Of a DNA stretch of 64,000 bases, positions 25,927 through 34,581 are shown piece after piece (positions within the stretch are counted from its first letter, which is position 1; each line of letters begins with the position of its first letter). Origin of the DNA: JBCCFW01 sp039029535 (GTDB lineage Bacteria; Acidobacteriota; JBCCFW01); the NCBI GenBank assembly GCA_039029535.1, contig JBCCFW010000007.1, positions 38,690-102,689 on the forward strand, written 5' to 3'. Below the pieces are notes generated by a model. It saw only the letters and a program-made list of their open reading frames with translations. It was not told where the DNA came from and made no database searches. A program made the position numbers and the translations under genes.

Positions 25927-28900
25927 AGACCTCGACGTTCTCGCTCCTGCTCCGCCTCAGCCTCGCGTGGACGGCCCTGCTCAGTCCGGTCGCCTTCGCC
26001 GTCGACTACGAGCCGGGCCAGTGCACGGTGCGAGCGCGCAATCGCGTCGCCTATCTCGCCCCGGGGCGGAACTTCGAGCTCACCGGGATGCCTGCTGACG
26101 GGACCGTGAGCTCGGCGCGTGTCGACTGCTTCGTCGGCGGCCGCTGGGTGCGAGGCGGTTCGGACGACTTCTTTCTCGAGCAGCAGGACGACCTGGCCGT
26201 CGTCGAAGTCTCCTTCGACCCGCCGCCGATCCTGCCGCGTCGCCTGGCGGTCGTCGTCGAGTCCGACGAGCTCGCAGCGGGCGCCTCCACTCAGCTCCAG
26301 CTCAGGGTGACCTACTCCGACGGCTCGCAGGTTCTCCTCACCTCGGCAGCTTCGGGAGTCCTCTGGCGTTCGAGCAACCCCCGCGCCGCCAGCGTCGATG
26401 CCGACGGGCTGCTGAGCGCCGAGGCCGGGGGCTTCGTGCTGGTCTCCGGCTCCTTCCGCGGGCTGGTCGCCACCGCCGGTGTTCAGGTGGGAGAGGGGGC
26501 GCCGGACAGTGATGGCGATGGCATCCCGGACGACGTCGAGGTGGCTCTCTTCCTCAACCCGAACGATCCCACGGACGCCCTGCTCGACTTCGACGGTGAC
26601 ACGCTCGACAACCTGACCGAGTACCAACTCGGCACCAACATCTACGCGTTCGACACCGATGGTGACGGCTACAGCGACGGTGAGGAGGTGGCCGCCGGCT
26701 GGGACCCGCTCGACGCCGACGATCCGCTGGGGAGAGTGACCGAGCTGGTCGTGTCGCCCGAGCGCCTGGACATCTTGCTCTCGGGTGGTGGCTTCCCCCG
26801 TCCGACGCTCGAGGTCACGGGGTTGCTTCCCGACGGGAGCTCGCTCGATCTCACGCGCCACGTCGACACGACCTTCGACACGAGCGACGTGATGGTCGTC
26901 GTGCCCGACACGCCACCCAACGAGCTGAGGCTCATCGGACTGGGTGAAGCCACGGTGACGGTCGGCTTCCGCGAGCTCGCGACCGAGGTTCCGCTGACCT
27001 ACGCGATCTACATGCCGGAGCCCGTGACCCGACTCGACCTCGTCGGGCACGCCAATGGTGTCGACTTCGAGGGCTCGCTCGCCGTGGTGGCCGCCGGTCG
27101 AGCTGGCCTGCAGGTCGTGGACTTGTCCGACGAGGAGACCCCGGCTCTCGGTGTTCGTCTCCCCACTGCCGGCAACGCCAACGACGTCTTGCTTCGGGAT
27201 GACTTCGCGCTCGTCGCCGATGGTCTCGCCGGGTTGCTCGTCGTCGACCTGACGAGCCCGACGAACCCATTCGTTGCGGCTCACTTGCGTGACGTCGGCC
27301 ATGCACGGGAGCTGGCACGCATCGGCGACGTGCTGGCGATCGCGGCGGGTGATGCCGGCTTGTGTCTCGTGGACGTGAGCGATCCCACGGCGCCGAGCCA
27401 CCTGTCGCGCCTAGCCGTGCGAGACGAGAGCGAGCAGCCGCTCACCGCGATCTCGGTCGACCTCATCGCCGACCGAGCCATCGTCGGCACGGGACGGACC
27501 GGTTTCGCGATCGTCGACATCGAAGACCCTTCGCTCCCGCGTCAGCTCGAGCTGGTGGCTCCCTTCGCCGACGCCTACGCCGATGCCGTCGCGTTTCACG
27601 ACGACTGGGTCGTCACGGGTGATGCGTCCTTCGCTTCCCCGTTCGGCGACAGCCTCACCGTGTACGAGCGAGCCGAGCTCGAGCTCCTGTCGACGGGGGG
27701 CTCTCACGGCTGGGTGATCGACCTCCAAGGCGAGCAAGACCGGGTCGTGGCGGCCAGTAACGGTGGCTTGGCCTGGGCACACTCCGAGTCCCCGTTCGGA
27801 GGGCTCGTGCGGCTCGACGACATCGACGACGACCGCGACGATTTCGGGACGGCGGTGGCCGCTCGTGACGGGTTGGCCTTGCTGACCGGCTGTCAGGGCC
27901 TGCGACGATCGCAGGTCGGTCTCGAGGGCGACTGCGCCCTCTACGTCATCCGCCACGCGGACTGGCCGCTGCCAGTGGCGGTCGAGCCACCTCGCTTGGT
28001 GACCCCGGCGGCGGATGCACGGGTCGCTGCCGGCTCCTTGCTGACCCTGCGTGCCGAGATGGACGAGCCGGGAGATCTCGGTGTCATCGAGGTGCACGTG
28101 GACGGTGAGCAGGTGGACGTCATGCGTCACGCGCCGTTCGAGCTGCGACTTCGCCTGCCTCAGCTCGTGCCGGGGGTCACGCGGGATCTCGAGATCGGCC
28201 TGCGACGAGTCCATCCCAAGGGGTCGTCGAGCTCGATCGTCTGGACTCGGCTCGAGCTCGTCGGCGCAGCGGCTCCGTCGGTCACCCTGCTCGCACCAGG
28301 CGCCGATGTCCTGGCGGAGCCGGGCGAGACGGTGACCCTTCGGGCGGAGGCGACCGCACCGGCCGGACTCGACCGGGTCGAGCTCCTCGTCGACGGCGAG
28401 GTCGTGAGCACGTCCTCCAGCGTGCCGTACGAGCACGAGCTGAGCTTCGCCGGTCCCGGGCCCGTCGCGATCGCGGCACGGGTCGTCGACTTGCTCGGCC
28501 AGGCACGCACGAGCAGTTCCGCATTCATTTCACGGAGACCGGACCCGATCTCCCATCTCGAGCTGAGCCTCGTGTCTGCGATGCCGCCCGGTGGATTCCG
28601 GGCCGGTGAGTGGGTGCGGGTGGACGCCACCGGCGTCGGCGCGACACCGGACTCCGTCACGTTCCACGTCGATGGTGCGCTGGCCAAGATCGACGAAAGC
28701 CCGCCGTTTGGAGTCAGCTTGCAGCTGCCCAGCCGGGCCACGATGGTGCGAGTCGTGGCCGAGGGAGAGGGGCTGGGCTCGACACCGCTGGTCCTCGCGG
28801 TCGCGGCTGACCCCGGAGTCGTCGTGACCGGTCGTGTCGAGGACACGCTGGGTGCGCCGGTCGCTGGGACCGAGGTCCGGGTCCGTGGGCGGCTGACGTC

Positions 28901-30020
28901 GAGCGACGGTGATGGCGAGTTCCGCCTCGACGGGGTCCCCGCCGCGCCGGGACCCTTGCAAGCAGAGTCGCGACTCGGATCGTTGCGAGGACTCTCCGAG
29001 ATCGGCACGGTCCTGGGTCCCACCGTGAACCTGGGCACGGTGATCCTACGTGAGCCCGATCCTGCCCATCGAGTGATTGTCGGAACCAACCGAGCGGCTT
29101 CGTGGCTCGAGGGACCGAACCAGGTGGCCACCGTGTCGCGGAGTGCTCAAGGTTCGTCTGCCCAGATGTACGGGGTGGCCATCACGCCGGACGGCAACTC
29201 GGTGATCACCGCTCAGCGCTACCGTCGATTCGGGACCCTGAGGACCCGGAGCAAGGTCTTCGCGGCACCCGACTGGTTCGAGGTCGACGAGCGACACGTC
29301 GCTGCCGACTCGCTTCACGTGAGCCCGGACTCCGCGATCGTGGCGGCGGGCCGCGAGGAGTTCGACTCGACGGCCCTGCTGCTCACGGGAGACCTCGACA
29401 CCGCGTCCACCGTCGCCGTCGTCGAGCTGCCGAACACCGGGCTCTTCCTCGATGACCCGGGGCAGACGCTCCTCGTGGCGGGCGAGCCCGACCGACTGGC
29501 GGCCGTGGCCGTGGCTCCCACGGCGACGGGGACGGACACGGGCGAGCGGGTCGACCTCCCTGCCGGTGACGGCCCCCACGCCCTCGCCGGGCTCCCTGGT
29601 GGCGAGCACGCCGTGGTGACCCTCGGCGATGCGGTGGCCCTCGTGAGCTGGAGCGGTGGCGTGCTCGCTCTCGAGCAGGTGCTCGAGCTCGACGAGAGAG
29701 GAGTGGAGCACGTCGCGCTGTCTCATGACGGTGGCACCGTCTTCGTCAGCAGCGACGATGCGGAGGTCCTGGTCTTGAGCTTCGACGGCGCGAGCCTCGC
29801 CGACACCGGTCGGCGGATCCCGCTGGTCGCGTCCGTGGGCGAGGTCGCGTTCCGCGGAGGGAACCGGCTCGCCGTGTCTCCGGACGGCACGCTGCTCCTC
29901 GCATGGCACCCGATGGGCTTCGAGGCGCGGCTGAGCGCGATCGACCTGCTCTCTCACCAGGAGAGGGCTGACCTCCGCTTCCAGACCAGTGGGCTCCCGC
30001 GCTCGCTCGCCGTGCCGTGA
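25923..30020 (+). CDS. Giant secreted EF-hand/LVIVD/Ig/propeller protein
   Basis: 1365 residues from ATG 25923. Signal peptide residues 1-26 (ending PVAFA). Domains in order: a BIG2-like Ig domain (about 115-190, VLWRSSNPRAASVDADGLLS); TSP3/EF-hand calcium loops (about 192-269, DSDGDGIPDDVE, DTDGDGYSDGEE); LVIVD repeats (about 370-546, AGRAGLQVVDLSDEETP, ADGLAGLLVVDLTSPTNP); Ig-like domains (about 690-880); a carboxypeptidase-regulatory-like domain (about 963-1022); and a C-terminal propeller (about 1047-1363). No enzyme motif is visible. It is the last gene of the operon and is translationally coupled to the candidate immunity gene. It is probably an extracellular partner or adhesin of the same system. 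Confidence 0.8.
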   Translation: MKTSTFSLLLRLSLAWTALLSPVAFAVDYEPGQCTVRARNRVAYLAPGRNFELTGMPADGTVSSARVDCFVGGRWVRGGSDDFFLEQQDDLAVVEVSFDPPPILPRRLAVVVESDELAAGASTQLQLRVTYSDGSQVLLTSAASGVLWRSSNPRAASVDADGLLSAEAGGFVLVSGSFRGLVATAGVQVGEGAPDSDGDGIPDDVEVALFLNPNDPTDALLDFDGDTLDNLTEYQLGTNIYAFDTDGDGYSDGEEVAAGWDPLDADDPLGRVTELVVSPERLDILLSGGGFPRPTLEVTGLLPDGSSLDLTRHVDTTFDTSDVMVVVPDTPPNELRLIGLGEATVTVGFRELATEVPLTYAIYMPEPVTRLDLVGHANGVDFEGSLAVVAAGRAGLQVVDLSDEETPALGVRLPTAGNANDVLLRDDFALVADGLAGLLVVDLTSPTNPFVAAHLRDVGHARELARIGDVLAIAAGDAGLCLVDVSDPTAPSHLSRLAVRDESEQPLTAISVDLIADRAIVGTGRTGFAIVDIEDPSLPRQLELVAPFADAYADAVAFHDDWVVTGDASFASPFGDSLTVYERAELELLSTGGSHGWVIDLQGEQDRVVAASNGGLAWAHSESPFGGLVRLDDIDDDRDDFGTAVAARDGLALLTGCQGLRRSQVGLEGDCALYVIRHADWPLPVAVEPPRLVTPAADARVAAGSLLTLRAEMDEPGDLGVIEVHVDGEQVDVMRHAPFELRLRLPQLVPGVTRDLEIGLRRVHPKGSSSSIVWTRLELVGAAAPSVTLLAPGADVLAEPGETVTLRAEATAPAGLDRVELLVDGEVVSTSSSVPYEHELSFAGPGPVAIAARVVDLLGQARTSSSAFISRRPDPISHLELSLVSAMPPGGFRAGEWVRVDATGVGATPDSVTFHVDGALAKIDESPPFGVSLQLPSRATMVRVVAEGEGLGSTPLVLAVAADPGVVVTGRVEDTLGAPVAGTEVRVRGRLTSSDGDGEFRLDGVPAAPGPLQAESRLGSLRGLSEIGTVLGPTVNLGTVILREPDPAHRVIVGTNRAASWLEGPNQVATVSRSAQGSSAQMYGVAITPDGNSVITAQRYRRFGTLRTRSKVFAAPDWFEVDERHVAADSLHVSPDSAIVAAGREEFDSTALLLTGDLDTASTVAVVELPNTGLFLDDPGQTLLVAGEPDRLAAVAVAPTATGTDTGERVDLPAGDGPHALAGLPGGEHAVVTLGDAVALVSWSGGVLALEQVLELDERGVEHVALSHDGGTVFVSSDDAEVLVLSFDGASLADTGRRIPLVASVGEVAFRGGNRLAVSPDGTLLLAWHPMGFEARLSAIDLLSHQERADLRFQTSGLPRSLAVP

Positions 30021-30248
30021 CGGTGACCGCGCTGGGGAGGCTCGGCCGGGCTCCGGGCGGTGGCGCGACGCGCGAGCGGCCAGAGCCGCTTCTCGGCCTG
30101 GCTCCGTCCCCAGGGCGCGATTTTCGCCTCCTCCCCGGCTGAGGCCATTTCATCACGATGAACGGGTGCAAGAGCCGGCCGGACCTGCGATGATCCGTCC
30201 ATTGGATGACAGGGCCGTCAGCCGGCGGCCCGCTCCGTGGAGACGGTG

Positions 30249-30548
30249 ATGGCTCGGTCGCGTGAGAACCTGATCCAGGTCGAGATCTACGGGCAGCGCT
30301 ACACGTTGAAGGGCAGCGACGATCGTGCCTACGTGGAGTCCCTCGCCGCCCACGTCGACCGGCGGATGCGCGAGATCGCCGAGACCACCTCGACGGTCGA
30401 CTCGCTGAAGGTCGCCGTCCTCGCCGCGGTCAACGTCGCCGACGAGTACTTCCGACTGAAGCTCGCCGGCGAGAGCGTCGAAGACCGTCTCCAGAACATG
30501 AGCGACAAGGTCGATCTCCTTCTCTCGGAGGTGAACGACAAGGACTGA
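30249..30548 (+). CDS. zapA: Cell division protein ZapA
   Basis: 99 residues. ZapA binds and bundles FtsZ protofilaments at mid-cell. IQVEIYGQRYTLKGSDDRAYVESLAAHVD (about 9-37) is the ZapA N-terminal domain, followed by a coiled coil from about 55 to the end (RLKLAGESVEDRLQNMSDKVD). ATG 30249 is preceded by GGAGA; an in-frame GTG at 30237 is possible but less likely. The gene is followed by a 6S RNA, an arrangement conserved in many proteobacteria. Confidence 0.92.
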   Translation: MARSRENLIQVEIYGQRYTLKGSDDRAYVESLAAHVDRRMREIAETTSTVDSLKVAVLAAVNVADEYFRLKLAGESVEDRLQNMSDKVDLLLSEVNDKD

Positions 30549-30572
30549 GCGACACGAACACGCTCGTCCAGG

Positions 30573-30752
30573 TTTCCCTGCGGTGTGCGTGATGGCTGGA
30601 AGACCTTGAGCCTAATTCGTGACTTCGGGAGTCCGAGTTCGTCTCGGTACGTCATGCCCCTCATCGTCGGGGACTGCGTTTCCGAGCGGTAGGACACCCA
30701 CCTGGTTATCCAGGTTCAAGTCACCCCAGCCACACGGCTCTCGCGGGGCGTC
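30573..30752 (+). ncRNA. ssrS: 6S RNA
   Basis: About 180 bases immediately after zapA, the classic location. The ends pair as in 6S RNA: CCCTGCG (30576-30582) with CGCGGGG (30742-30748), GGCTGG (30594-30599) with CCAGCC (30726-30731), and CTTGA (30605-30609) with TCAAG (30716-30720). A small hairpin CCTGG-ttat-CCAGG (30701-30714) sits on the 3' side of the central bubble, as in E. coli 6S. The structure mimics an open promoter and binds sigma70 RNA polymerase. Exact ends are estimated. Confidence 0.8.
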
Positions 30753-30756
30753 TCTT

Positions 30757-30788
30757 CCCGGAGCGGGGATCGCCATCCCCGCTCCGGG
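30757..30788 (+). terminator. Strong hairpin between 6S RNA and xseA
   Basis: A perfect 14 bp stem, CCCGGAGCGGGGAT/ATCCCCGCTCCGGG, with a CGCC loop. There is no T tract, so it may be a 3' processing or stability element of the 6S RNA, or a structure in the xseA leader; it ends 25 bases before the xseA ATG. Confidence 0.55.
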
Positions 30789-30813
30789 ACTCTCCATCCC
30801 ACCGGGCCAGGAC

Positions 30814-32277
30814 ATGTACGACGACGAGGGCCCCCGAGGCAGCCGCCCGACCTGGACACCACCAGGCAGCGGCCGGGACCGCCCGCTCTCGGTCGCCGAG
30901 CTCAACCGCAAGGCTCGCTTCTCCCTCGAAGACCACGTCGGCGAGGTCTGGGTCGAGGGAGAGGTCTCCGGCTTCAAGGCCTGGAGCTCGGGTCACTGGT
31001 ACTTCGGCCTGAAGGACGGCCGCGCCACCGTCGACGCCGCGATGTTCTCCCGCGACAACAAGTTCTGCCGGGAGAAGCCGGCCGACGGTCAGCAGGTCCT
31101 CGTCCGAGGGCGCGCCTCGATCTTCGAGGCCCGCGGTCGCTACCAGCTCGTCGTCGAGCATCTCGAGTCCGCCGGTCGCGGGGCCCTCTGGGCCCGACTC
31201 GACGCCCTTCGCCGACGCGTCGAGGAAGAAGGCCTCCTCGACGCCGCCCGCAAGCGGCCGCTGCCCGCCTGGCCCCGTCGCATCGGCGTGGTCACCAGCC
31301 GCCAGGGCGCCGCCTTCCAGGACATCTGCAAGGTCCTCCGAAGCCGACACGCCCAGCTCGCCGTCGTGCTCTCGCCCTGTCGCGTGACCGGGCCCGAGTC
31401 CGCTCCCGACGTCGCCCGCGCCATCGAGCGGCTCGCGCGTCGCGACGACCTCGACGCCGTCATCGTCGGTCGCGGCGGCGGCTCCCTCGAAGACCTCTGG
31501 GCCTTCAACGAAGAGAAGGTCGTCCGGGCCATCGCCGCCAGCTCGGTCCCCATCATCTCCGCCGTCGGTCACGAGACCGACAGCACCCTCGCCGATCAGG
31601 TCGCCGACCTGCGTGCCGCGACGCCGACCCAGGCCGCCGAGCTGATCTGCGCTCCCCAGGCGGAGACCGGTCGTCGGCTCGCCACCCTGCTCGAACGCCT
31701 GCAGCGCGAGACGACCACGCGCTTGTCTCAGGCTCGGGTCCGTCTCGACCGGGGCCAGCCCATGCGTCTCGCGTCGGTGCTGCTGCGCGAGCAGGACTCC
31801 CGCCGTCAATCGCGGGACCTCGCGCTCGAGCGGATCGTGCGTGCGGCTCCCGTCCGGATCGCGGCGGAGCGTCAGCGCTTCGAGGGGTTGAGACGTCGTC
31901 TCCAGGCGCAGCGACCCGATCAGCGGCTCCGGGCCCGACGTGAGGGCCTGGCCGATCGACTGCGTCGTGGCGAGCTGGCCCTGTTGTCGGGCTTGGTCCA
32001 GCGCTGGAGCCGACTCGAGGAGCTGCAGCAGCGTCTCCAGCGAGCCGGAGCGGCGCTCGCCGAGCCGCGTCGGGCTCGGGTCCGTCAGCTCGACCGGGCC
32101 CTGGCCGCCCTGTCTCCCCTGGCCGTGTTGCGACGAGGCCATGCCATCCTTCGTCGCGAGGACGGTCGGATCATTCGCGCGCATGACGAGGTCGCCGCTG
32201 GCGACGTCTTGACCGCCCTGCTCGCCAGTGGCCGGCTTCGGCTGGTCGTTCGCGACACCCTGCCCCCCAAGGAGTGA
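30814..32277 (+). CDS. xseA: Exodeoxyribonuclease VII large subunit
   Basis: 487 residues. The catalytic subunit of ExoVII, a single-strand-specific nuclease acting from both ends. The N-terminal OB fold is at about 28-125 (VWVEGEVSGFKAWSSGHWYF). The catalytic region includes RIGVVTSRQGAAFQDICKVL, VIVGRGGGSLEDLWAFNEE, ISAVGHETDSTLADQVADLR and ATPTQAAE. A long C-terminal coiled coil follows, ending in the typical LAVLRRGHAILRREDGRII segment. The ATG at 30814 (MYDDEGPRGSR) is chosen because upstream codons lie in the 6S RNA. xseB follows 6 bases later. Confidence 0.94.
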   Translation: MYDDEGPRGSRPTWTPPGSGRDRPLSVAELNRKARFSLEDHVGEVWVEGEVSGFKAWSSGHWYFGLKDGRATVDAAMFSRDNKFCREKPADGQQVLVRGRASIFEARGRYQLVVEHLESAGRGALWARLDALRRRVEEEGLLDAARKRPLPAWPRRIGVVTSRQGAAFQDICKVLRSRHAQLAVVLSPCRVTGPESAPDVARAIERLARRDDLDAVIVGRGGGSLEDLWAFNEEKVVRAIAASSVPIISAVGHETDSTLADQVADLRAATPTQAAELICAPQAETGRRLATLLERLQRETTTRLSQARVRLDRGQPMRLASVLLREQDSRRQSRDLALERIVRAAPVRIAAERQRFEGLRRRLQAQRPDQRLRARREGLADRLRRGELALLSGLVQRWSRLEELQQRLQRAGAALAEPRRARVRQLDRALAALSPLAVLRRGHAILRREDGRIIRAHDEVAAGDVLTALLASGRLRLVVRDTLPPKE

Positions 32278-32283
32278 GCCATC

Positions 32284-32706
32284 GTGGCTGCGAAGAAGAA
32301 GAAGACCGAAGAGCCGAGCTTCGAGGACGCCCTCACGCGTCTCGAGTCCATCGTCGACGAGCTGGAGGGGGGAGAGCTCACGCTCGAGCGGTCGCTGGAG
32401 CTGTTCGAGGAAGGCGTGGTGCTCGGGCAGCGCTGCAACCAGCAGCTCGACGCTGCCGAGTCGAAAATCACCGTGCTCATCGAGTCGGCCCGGGGGCGAG
32501 TGGACGAGGTCGAGCTCGAGGAAGCCCCCGAGGACGACCCGGAGCCCGTCGCGACCCCCGATCCGCCGGCATCCGAGCCCGCGCCCAAGCCCAAGCCCAA
32601 GCCAGCGCGTGCCGCCAAGAGCCAGCGCTCCCGACGACCGACGCCGGTCACCAGCCCACCCGATGACGACGACGATCCGCTTCTCCAGGACGACATCCCG
32701 TTCTAG
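32284..32706 (+). CDS. xseB: Exodeoxyribonuclease VII small subunit with SSB-like tail
   Basis: 140 residues from GTG 32284. Residues 8-70 are the ordinary XseB helical hairpin (FEDALTRLESIVDELEGGEL, LELFEEGVVLGQRCNQQL). XseB is usually about 80 residues; here an extra 65-residue disordered tail follows, rich in Pro, Glu and Lys (KPKPKPARAAKSQRSRR). It ends DDDDDPLLQDDIPF. The last five residues match the acidic tip of single-strand DNA-binding protein, which docks many repair proteins. The helical part should bind XseA as usual; the tail is unusual. Confidence 0.92.
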   Translation: MAAKKKKTEEPSFEDALTRLESIVDELEGGELTLERSLELFEEGVVLGQRCNQQLDAAESKITVLIESARGRVDEVELEEAPEDDPEPVATPDPPASEPAPKPKPKPARAAKSQRSRRPTPVTSPPDDDDDPLLQDDIPF

Positions 32707-32746
32707 CCAACACTTGTCCAGCAACCGCTGATCACGAGCCACGACG

Positions 32747-33655
32747 ATGAGTGACGTCCCCGCGTTCTTGACCGAGTCGGCCCGGCGCATCGACGCCGTC
32801 CTCGACCAGCTCCTCCCACCGGCCGGTGAGGGGGCGGGTCGCCTGCACGAAGCCATGCGCTACTCGACCCTCGCGCCCGGCAAGCGACTGCGGCCGGCGC
32901 TCGCGCTCGCCTCGTGCCGGCTGTTCGCCGGTGATGAGACGCTCTGTCTCGAGCCCGCTGCGGCCCTCGAGATGATCCACGCGTACTCGCTCATCCACGA
33001 CGACCTCCCGGCCATGGACGACGACGACCTGCGTCGGGGGCAGCCCACGAGTCACGTCGTCTTCGGTGAAGCGATGGCCATCCTCGCGGGGGATGCCCTC
33101 CACAGCCTCGCGTGCGAGACCATGGCCTTTCATCCCGGTGGTCCAGAGCACGCCAGGCTGCGCAGTCGCGTGCAGCGTCACGTGCTCGGCGCCATCGGCT
33201 GGCAGGGCATGGTCGGAGGGCAGGTCCTCGACCTGTCGCTCACCGGTCGGGGTGGGCAGGCTAGCGAAGGCGAGGTCGAAGAGGTGCACTTGCGCAAGAC
33301 GGGGGCGCTCATCCGCGCGTCGCTCGTCGTCGGTGCGGAGGTCGGTGGCGCGACGCCCGAGCAGGTCGAGGCGGTGGGCGAGCTCGGCAAGGTCTCCGGC
33401 CTGGCCTTCCAGGTCGTCGACGACGTCCTCGACGTGACCAGCCACGCCGACGAGCTCGGCAAGACCGGTGGCAAGGACGAGGCGGCCAACAAGGTGACCT
33501 ACCCGGCGGTGCTCGGTCTCGAAGGCGCGCGCGAGAAGGCGACCGAGCTCACCCGCGACGCCCTGGCGCGACTCGAGGCGGTGTCGTCCGAGGCCTCCGG
33601 TGACGGCGGCCCGCTGGCCGAGCTGCTGCGCTTCGTCCTCGAGCGGAGGTCGTGA
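32747..33655 (+). CDS. ispA: Polyprenyl (geranyl/farnesyl) diphosphate synthase
   Basis: 302 residues. It condenses IPP with DMAPP/GPP to make short-chain isoprenoid precursors. The first Asp-rich motif is DDLPAMDDDDLRRG (about 85-98) and the second is DDVLD (about 225-229). GKRLRP near residue 45 binds IPP, and KTGALI (about 184) fits the family. The length is right for IspA-type enzymes. It lies between xseB and tlyA; the usual companion dxs is missing. Confidence 0.92.
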   Translation: MSDVPAFLTESARRIDAVLDQLLPPAGEGAGRLHEAMRYSTLAPGKRLRPALALASCRLFAGDETLCLEPAAALEMIHAYSLIHDDLPAMDDDDLRRGQPTSHVVFGEAMAILAGDALHSLACETMAFHPGGPEHARLRSRVQRHVLGAIGWQGMVGGQVLDLSLTGRGGQASEGEVEEVHLRKTGALIRASLVVGAEVGGATPEQVEAVGELGKVSGLAFQVVDDVLDVTSHADELGKTGGKDEAANKVTYPAVLGLEGAREKATELTRDALARLEAVSSEASGDGGPLAELLRFVLERRS

Positions 33656-34548
33656 GCCCAGGCGCCGACGGCGAGAGCACGCCGGCGTCGGAAAAGCGTC
33701 GAGCCGACCTCGCCCTCGTGGCGGACGGGCTGGCCCCGACCCGCGAGAAGGCGCGGGCGCTCATCCTGGCCGGACGCGTGAGCCGCGACGGACGGCCCGT
33801 CGCCAAGGCCGGCGAGGTCGTGCCTCCCGGTGCGACGCTGGTGGTGGAGGAGGGCCTGGCCTACGTGTCGCGGGGCGGGCACAAGCTCGCCCACGCTCTC
33901 GACCGCTTCGAGGTCGATCCGACCGGCCTGACCTGTCTCGACCTCGGCGCGTCCACGGGCGGCTTCACCGACTGCCTGCTCCAGCGGGGAGCGGTGCGGG
34001 TGATCGCCGTCGATGTCGGTCACGGGCAGCTCGACTGGTCGCTCCGTCAGGACGATCGGGTCACCTGTCTCGAGAAGGTGAACGCGCGATACCTGACACC
34101 CGAGCAGGTCGGCGTCGTGCCCGAGCTCGTCACCGCCGACCTGTCGTTCATCTCCGTGCTCAAGGTCCTGCCGGCCCTGAAGGACTGCGCTCCGGGGGCG
34201 CCCTTCGTCACGCTGGTGAAGCCGCAGTTCGAGGCGGGTCGACGGGAGGTCGGCCGCAAGGGGGTCGTCCGCGATCCGCTCGTGTGGCGACGGGTGCTCG
34301 GCGAGGTGGCCGATGGCCTGCTCGGGCACGGCTGGGACGTGATCGGCGCCACCGTTTCGCCCATCGCCGGACCCGCCGGGAACCGCGAGTTCCTTCTCCA
34401 CGGTCGGCCGTCAGCGGGCCCGACGGAGCCCCTGGAACCGGGTCTTCTCGACCGTGCGGTAGAGGAGGCGATCACGGCCTCCAGCGGCGCGCCGGACGGT
34501 GCCTCCGAGGGAGGTCCGAACAGTGGGCCGACGAGGGGACAGAACTGA
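33652..34548 (+). CDS. tlyA: TlyA family rRNA 2'-O-methyltransferase
   Basis: 298 residues from GTG 33652, which overlaps the ispA stop (GTGA). An N-terminal S4 RNA-binding domain (about 16-75, RADLALVADGLAPTREKARA) leads into a Rossmann methyltransferase with YVSRGGHKLAHAL, CLDLGASTGGFTDCLLQRGA (SAM motif I), DVGHGQL and DLSFISV. TlyA proteins methylate cytidines in 16S and 23S rRNA. The C-terminal 30 residues are low-complexity and probably disordered. Confidence 0.9.
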   Translation: MSPGADGESTPASEKRRADLALVADGLAPTREKARALILAGRVSRDGRPVAKAGEVVPPGATLVVEEGLAYVSRGGHKLAHALDRFEVDPTGLTCLDLGASTGGFTDCLLQRGAVRVIAVDVGHGQLDWSLRQDDRVTCLEKVNARYLTPEQVGVVPELVTADLSFISVLKVLPALKDCAPGAPFVTLVKPQFEAGRREVGRKGVVRDPLVWRRVLGEVADGLLGHGWDVIGATVSPIAGPAGNREFLLHGRPSAGPTEPLEPGLLDRAVEEAITASSGAPDGASEGGPNSGPTRGQN

Positions 34549-34581
34549 AGGGTCCGTCTCGGGTCTCTTTAGCATTCCCGG

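Noticed and set aside
30619..30813. An upstream extension of xseA through an in-frame start at 30619
   Set aside because: It would run through the 6S RNA and the 14 bp hairpin, and XseA homology begins after ATG 30814.
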